The notes under the pieces were generated by a model. The model was not told where the DNA came from and made no database searches. It saw only the letters and a list, made by a program, of their open reading frames with translations. Below, in pieces: positions 61,865 through 64,000 of a stretch of DNA of 64,000 nucleotides. This DNA comes from Orobanche coerulescens. Lineage: Eukaryota > Streptophyta > Magnoliopsida > Lamiales > Orobanchaceae. The position numbers and the translations under genes were made by a program. The DNA is taken from the NCBI GenBank assembly GCA_033398695.1, contig CM065814.1:81300358-81364357 (forward strand). The letters run 5' to 3'. Numbering within the stretch: the stretch's first letter is position 1; every line of letters begins with the position of its first letter.

Positions 61865-62680
61865 ACTCTAGTAGACCGCCCCAAGGGCATAGTGCCTATT
61901 GGGAACAAGTTGATCTACAAGAGAAAGACTGATGGTGATGGCAAGGTTGACGCCTATAAGGCCAGGCTTGTGGCAAAGGGTTATACCCAGAAGGAAGGGA
62001 TCGATTACCACGATACCTTCTCGCCCGTAGCCATGATCAAGTCTATTCGCATGATGCTTGCTATAGCTGCCTACCACGATTATGAGATATGGCAAATGGA
62101 CGTAAAGACGGCTTTCCTTAATGGATTCCTCGAGGAGGAAATCTATATGGAGCAGCCTAAAGGCTTTGTGTTTGAAGTCGATATTCAGAAAGTGTGCAAG
62201 CTTCAGCGTTCCATTTATGGACTGAAGCAAGCGTCGCGTAGTTGGAACCTTCGTTTTGACGAGGCAATCAAAGAGTTTGATTTCGTGCAAAATGAAGAGG
62301 AACCTTGTGTATATAAGAAAGTTAGTGGGAGCAAGATCGCATTCTTAGTACTATATGTAGATGACATTCTACTAATAGGAAATGATGTGGGAATGCTCAG
62401 TTCTGTGAAAGCTTGCCTTTCGAGTAATTTCTCCATGAAAGACTTGGGAGAAGCAACCTATATTCTTGGTATTCGACTCTACCGGGATAGAGCGAAGAGA
62501 ACAATAGGCCTTTCCCAAGCCCTCTATATAGATAAGATCTTAAAGCGATTTAAGATGGATGATTCTAAAAGAGGGTTCCTACCGATGCAACATGGAATAA
62601 AACTCACCTTGAAGATGTGTCCTCAAAGTGAGGAACAACGCAAGGAAATGAGTAATATACCATATGCTTCGCCGCGGTAG
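61865..62680 (+). pseudogene. copia reverse transcriptase
   Basis: This piece is in frame with the integrase piece after its TAG stop. It has KARLVAKGYTQKEGIDYHDT, then QMDVKTAFLNGFLEEEIYMEQPKG with the first catalytic aspartate, SIYGLKQASRSWNLRFDEAI, and the catalytic YVDDILLIGND at about 62354-62386. LGIRLYRDRAKRTIGLSQ and YIDKILKRF complete the domain. It would copy RNA into DNA. It ends at TAG near 62680 after NIPYASPR. Beyond that the expected YASAVG-type continuation is out of frame, so a small indel lies at about 62668-62680. Confidence 0.93.
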
Positions 62681-63332
62681 CCTCATGTATGCTATGTTGT
62701 GTACAAGACTGACATCGCGCATGCCGTAATCGTGGTGAGTAGGTTTCGTGCAAATCCGTAGGGAACATTGACTGTCAGAAAGAACGTTCTCAAGTACTTG
62801 AGAAGAACGAGAGATATGGTTCTTATGTATGGCGGTGGAGATTTGGATGTGGTGGGATTCACTGATTCGGACTTCCAAGGACTGAAGGATGACTCGATGT
62901 CCACTTCTGGCTACATATTTACTCTTAATGGAGGAGCAGTATCTTGGCGTAGTGCCAAGCAAAGCGCGACTGCTGATTCCACCTGTCAGGCTGAGTATCA
63001 AGTAGCCTCGGAGGCTTCCAAGGAAGGGTTCTAGATTAAGAAGTTTCTAGGAGAACTTCAAATGATACCATGTCTTTGAGCTGTTCATTTGTCTTTGCGA
63101 CAATGACGGAGCTGTAGCGCAGGCCAAGGAGCCGAGGTTTCACAACAGCACCAAACATATTGAGAGGAAGTATCATCTCGTAAGATAATTTGTTCGCAAG
63201 GGATATATTGTGCTGCACAGAGTAGACTCGGCCGACAACGTCGCCGATCCACTGACCAAGCCACTTTCTCAGACTAGCTTGGAGCGTCATCTGGAGAACA
63301 TGGGTATTAGATACCATAGTGTGTGGCATTGA
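62681..63332 (+). pseudogene. copia RNase H (interrupted)
   Basis: After the break, RNase H resumes in the RT frame from about 62768: VLKYLRRTRDMVLMYGG, GFTDSDFQG with a catalytic aspartate, STSGYIFTLNGGAVSWRSAK and QAEYQVASEASKE with the catalytic glutamate. A TAG stop at 63032-63034 interrupts GF*IKKFLGEL, probably a former tryptophan. Downstream, further changes disturb the frame, but KHIERKYHLVR and VDSADNVADPLTKPL remain recognisable, and the region ends with TGA at about 63330. The normal polyprotein end just before the polypurine tract is therefore preserved in position. Confidence 0.88.
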
Positions 63333-63335
63333 GTG

Positions 63336-63347
63336 CAAGTGGGAGAT
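63336..63347 (+). other. Polypurine tract of the copia element
   Basis: CAAGTGGGAGAT directly precedes TGTTAGGAGTG, the 3' LTR start. This is the common PPT-LTR junction form in plant copia elements. Confidence 0.85.
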
Positions 63348-64000
63348 TGTTAGGAGTGTGCCCTCGAATGCCACTCAGAGGTTGTTGAGTGAGGGCATTG
63401 TACTTGTAATTATGTAAACCATTTATATAAGGCAAATGAATGTTTCTTTATTTACTGGTAGTTACTGGCATTCCTAACTCGTAAATAAACATATAGAAAC
63501 TAGTCCGTGTATTTGAGAGCAAAACTTTCCACTCCTTATTGGATAAAGATCGGCCTTTGGAAAGGTTTATAGCTCAAATACTTAATCGTTCGCAAGTCGA
63601 TGAAACTTGACTGGGCGTTAAGTTTATGTGAAGACTTGTATGACGTGTTCTTTTACATGGAGAGTGCCTGTCGAACACTAATGGTTAGTGGGAGCACACG
63701 TTATAGGTATGCTAATTAGATTAGTATACTCGAACCGACTAACCCTCGATTCATCACACGGATTTCACTCTGGGACAGTCAATGACGGAATCGAAAGGTT
63801 GTGATAGGTATTCGTGAACCTTCGACTTGAGGATTTAGTAGGGATGTGCTTGTGACGTCAAGATTTTCATTAGAGTAGTTCGACCCTGTAAACCGGGAGG
63901 CGGGGGTCAACCTCGACGTGCATCTTGACGGGCAAGTAGCAGGTCCTACTGAATACCAAGATAGAATTCTTTCTCCCGTTAGTGAGCGGATTATATGTCC
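63348..64000 (+). repeat. 3' LTR of the copia element (start only; continues past the window)
   Basis: It begins TGTTAGGAGTGTGCCC and matches the 5' LTR from 63699 onward. Extrapolating from the 5' copy (1649 bp kept plus 351 bp missing) the LTR should be about 2000 bp and end near 65347, with ATCCCAACA. Confidence 0.92.

Larger units (their letters stand above)
56095..64000 (+). mobile_element. Ty1/copia LTR retrotransposon, 5'-truncated and running off the window, coding-defective
   Basis: The order is partial 5' LTR, primer site, leader, gag, protease, integrase, RT, RNase H, polypurine tract, start of 3' LTR. Integrase before RT is the copia order. The 5' LTR lacks its first ~351 bp, where the gypsy LTR fragment ends. 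The 3' LTR begins at 63348 and continues past 64000; comparison of the two predicts an LTR of about 2.0 kb. Coding is interrupted by at least three frame changes and two TAG stops, so it is not autonomous as read. Over the 302 bp that can be compared, the LTRs show 3 differences. Confidence 0.95.

Noticed and set aside
63036..63374. 112-codon minus-strand frame over the copia RNase H end
   Set aside because: It is the antisense shadow of RNase H coding sequence and the polypurine tract.

Overview
The window looks like plant heterochromatin with no recognisable host gene. It holds a large satellite-DNA array interrupted and bordered by LTR retrotransposons. A plant is indicated by a Ty3/gypsy element of chromovirus (Tekay/Del-like) type with 2.65 kb LTRs, a Ty1/copia element with an initiator-tRNA-Met-like primer site, and mutations that fit CG/CHG methylation. 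The species cannot be told from the sequence. I found no rRNA, tRNA or ordinary protein-coding host gene. All positions, spacings and identities were read by eye; no alignment was run.

Layout. 1-17417 and 27955-53950 are one satellite array of about 43 kb. Its basic unit is about 195 bp. Two diverged forms, called A and B here, make a ~390 bp dimer, and the dimers are arranged into higher-order repeats (HORs) of 4, 5, 6, 9, 10 and 13 monomers (about 780, 974, 1169, 1753, 1948 and 2526 bp). The left part is dominated by a 974 bp pentamer (A-B-A-B-A). The right part uses 9-mers, 4-mers and mixtures. The outer edges and a zone at about 31-33.5 kb are more irregular and diverged.

17418-27949 is a complete Ty3/gypsy element in minus orientation. 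It is bounded by 5 bp target duplications (ATAGA) and sits in the satellite without disturbing its phase. Its LTRs are roughly 99% alike, yet gag-pol is broken by several frameshifts. RT, RNase H, integrase and a terminal chromodomain are all still recognisable. Each LTR carries about 20 copies of the palindrome TTACGGCCGTAA just upstream of a TATA box, and a possible intron.

53951-56094 is a 5'-truncated LTR of a related gypsy element in plus orientation. Its intact end lies inside the 5' LTR of a Ty1/copia element that runs from 56095 past the window end. The copia element has a partial 5' LTR, a primer site, a long leader with paired hairpins, gag, protease, integrase, RT, RNase H and the start of the 3' LTR. 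It is also broken by frameshifts and TAG stops.

How the parts relate: the satellite is the substrate and the retroelements are insertions into it or at its edge. Both elements look recent by LTR similarity but are coding-dead as read. In both, a plausible splice acceptor lies directly before the gag ATG and a donor lies in the LTR. This suggests, but does not prove, separate spliced (messenger) and unspliced (genomic) RNAs.
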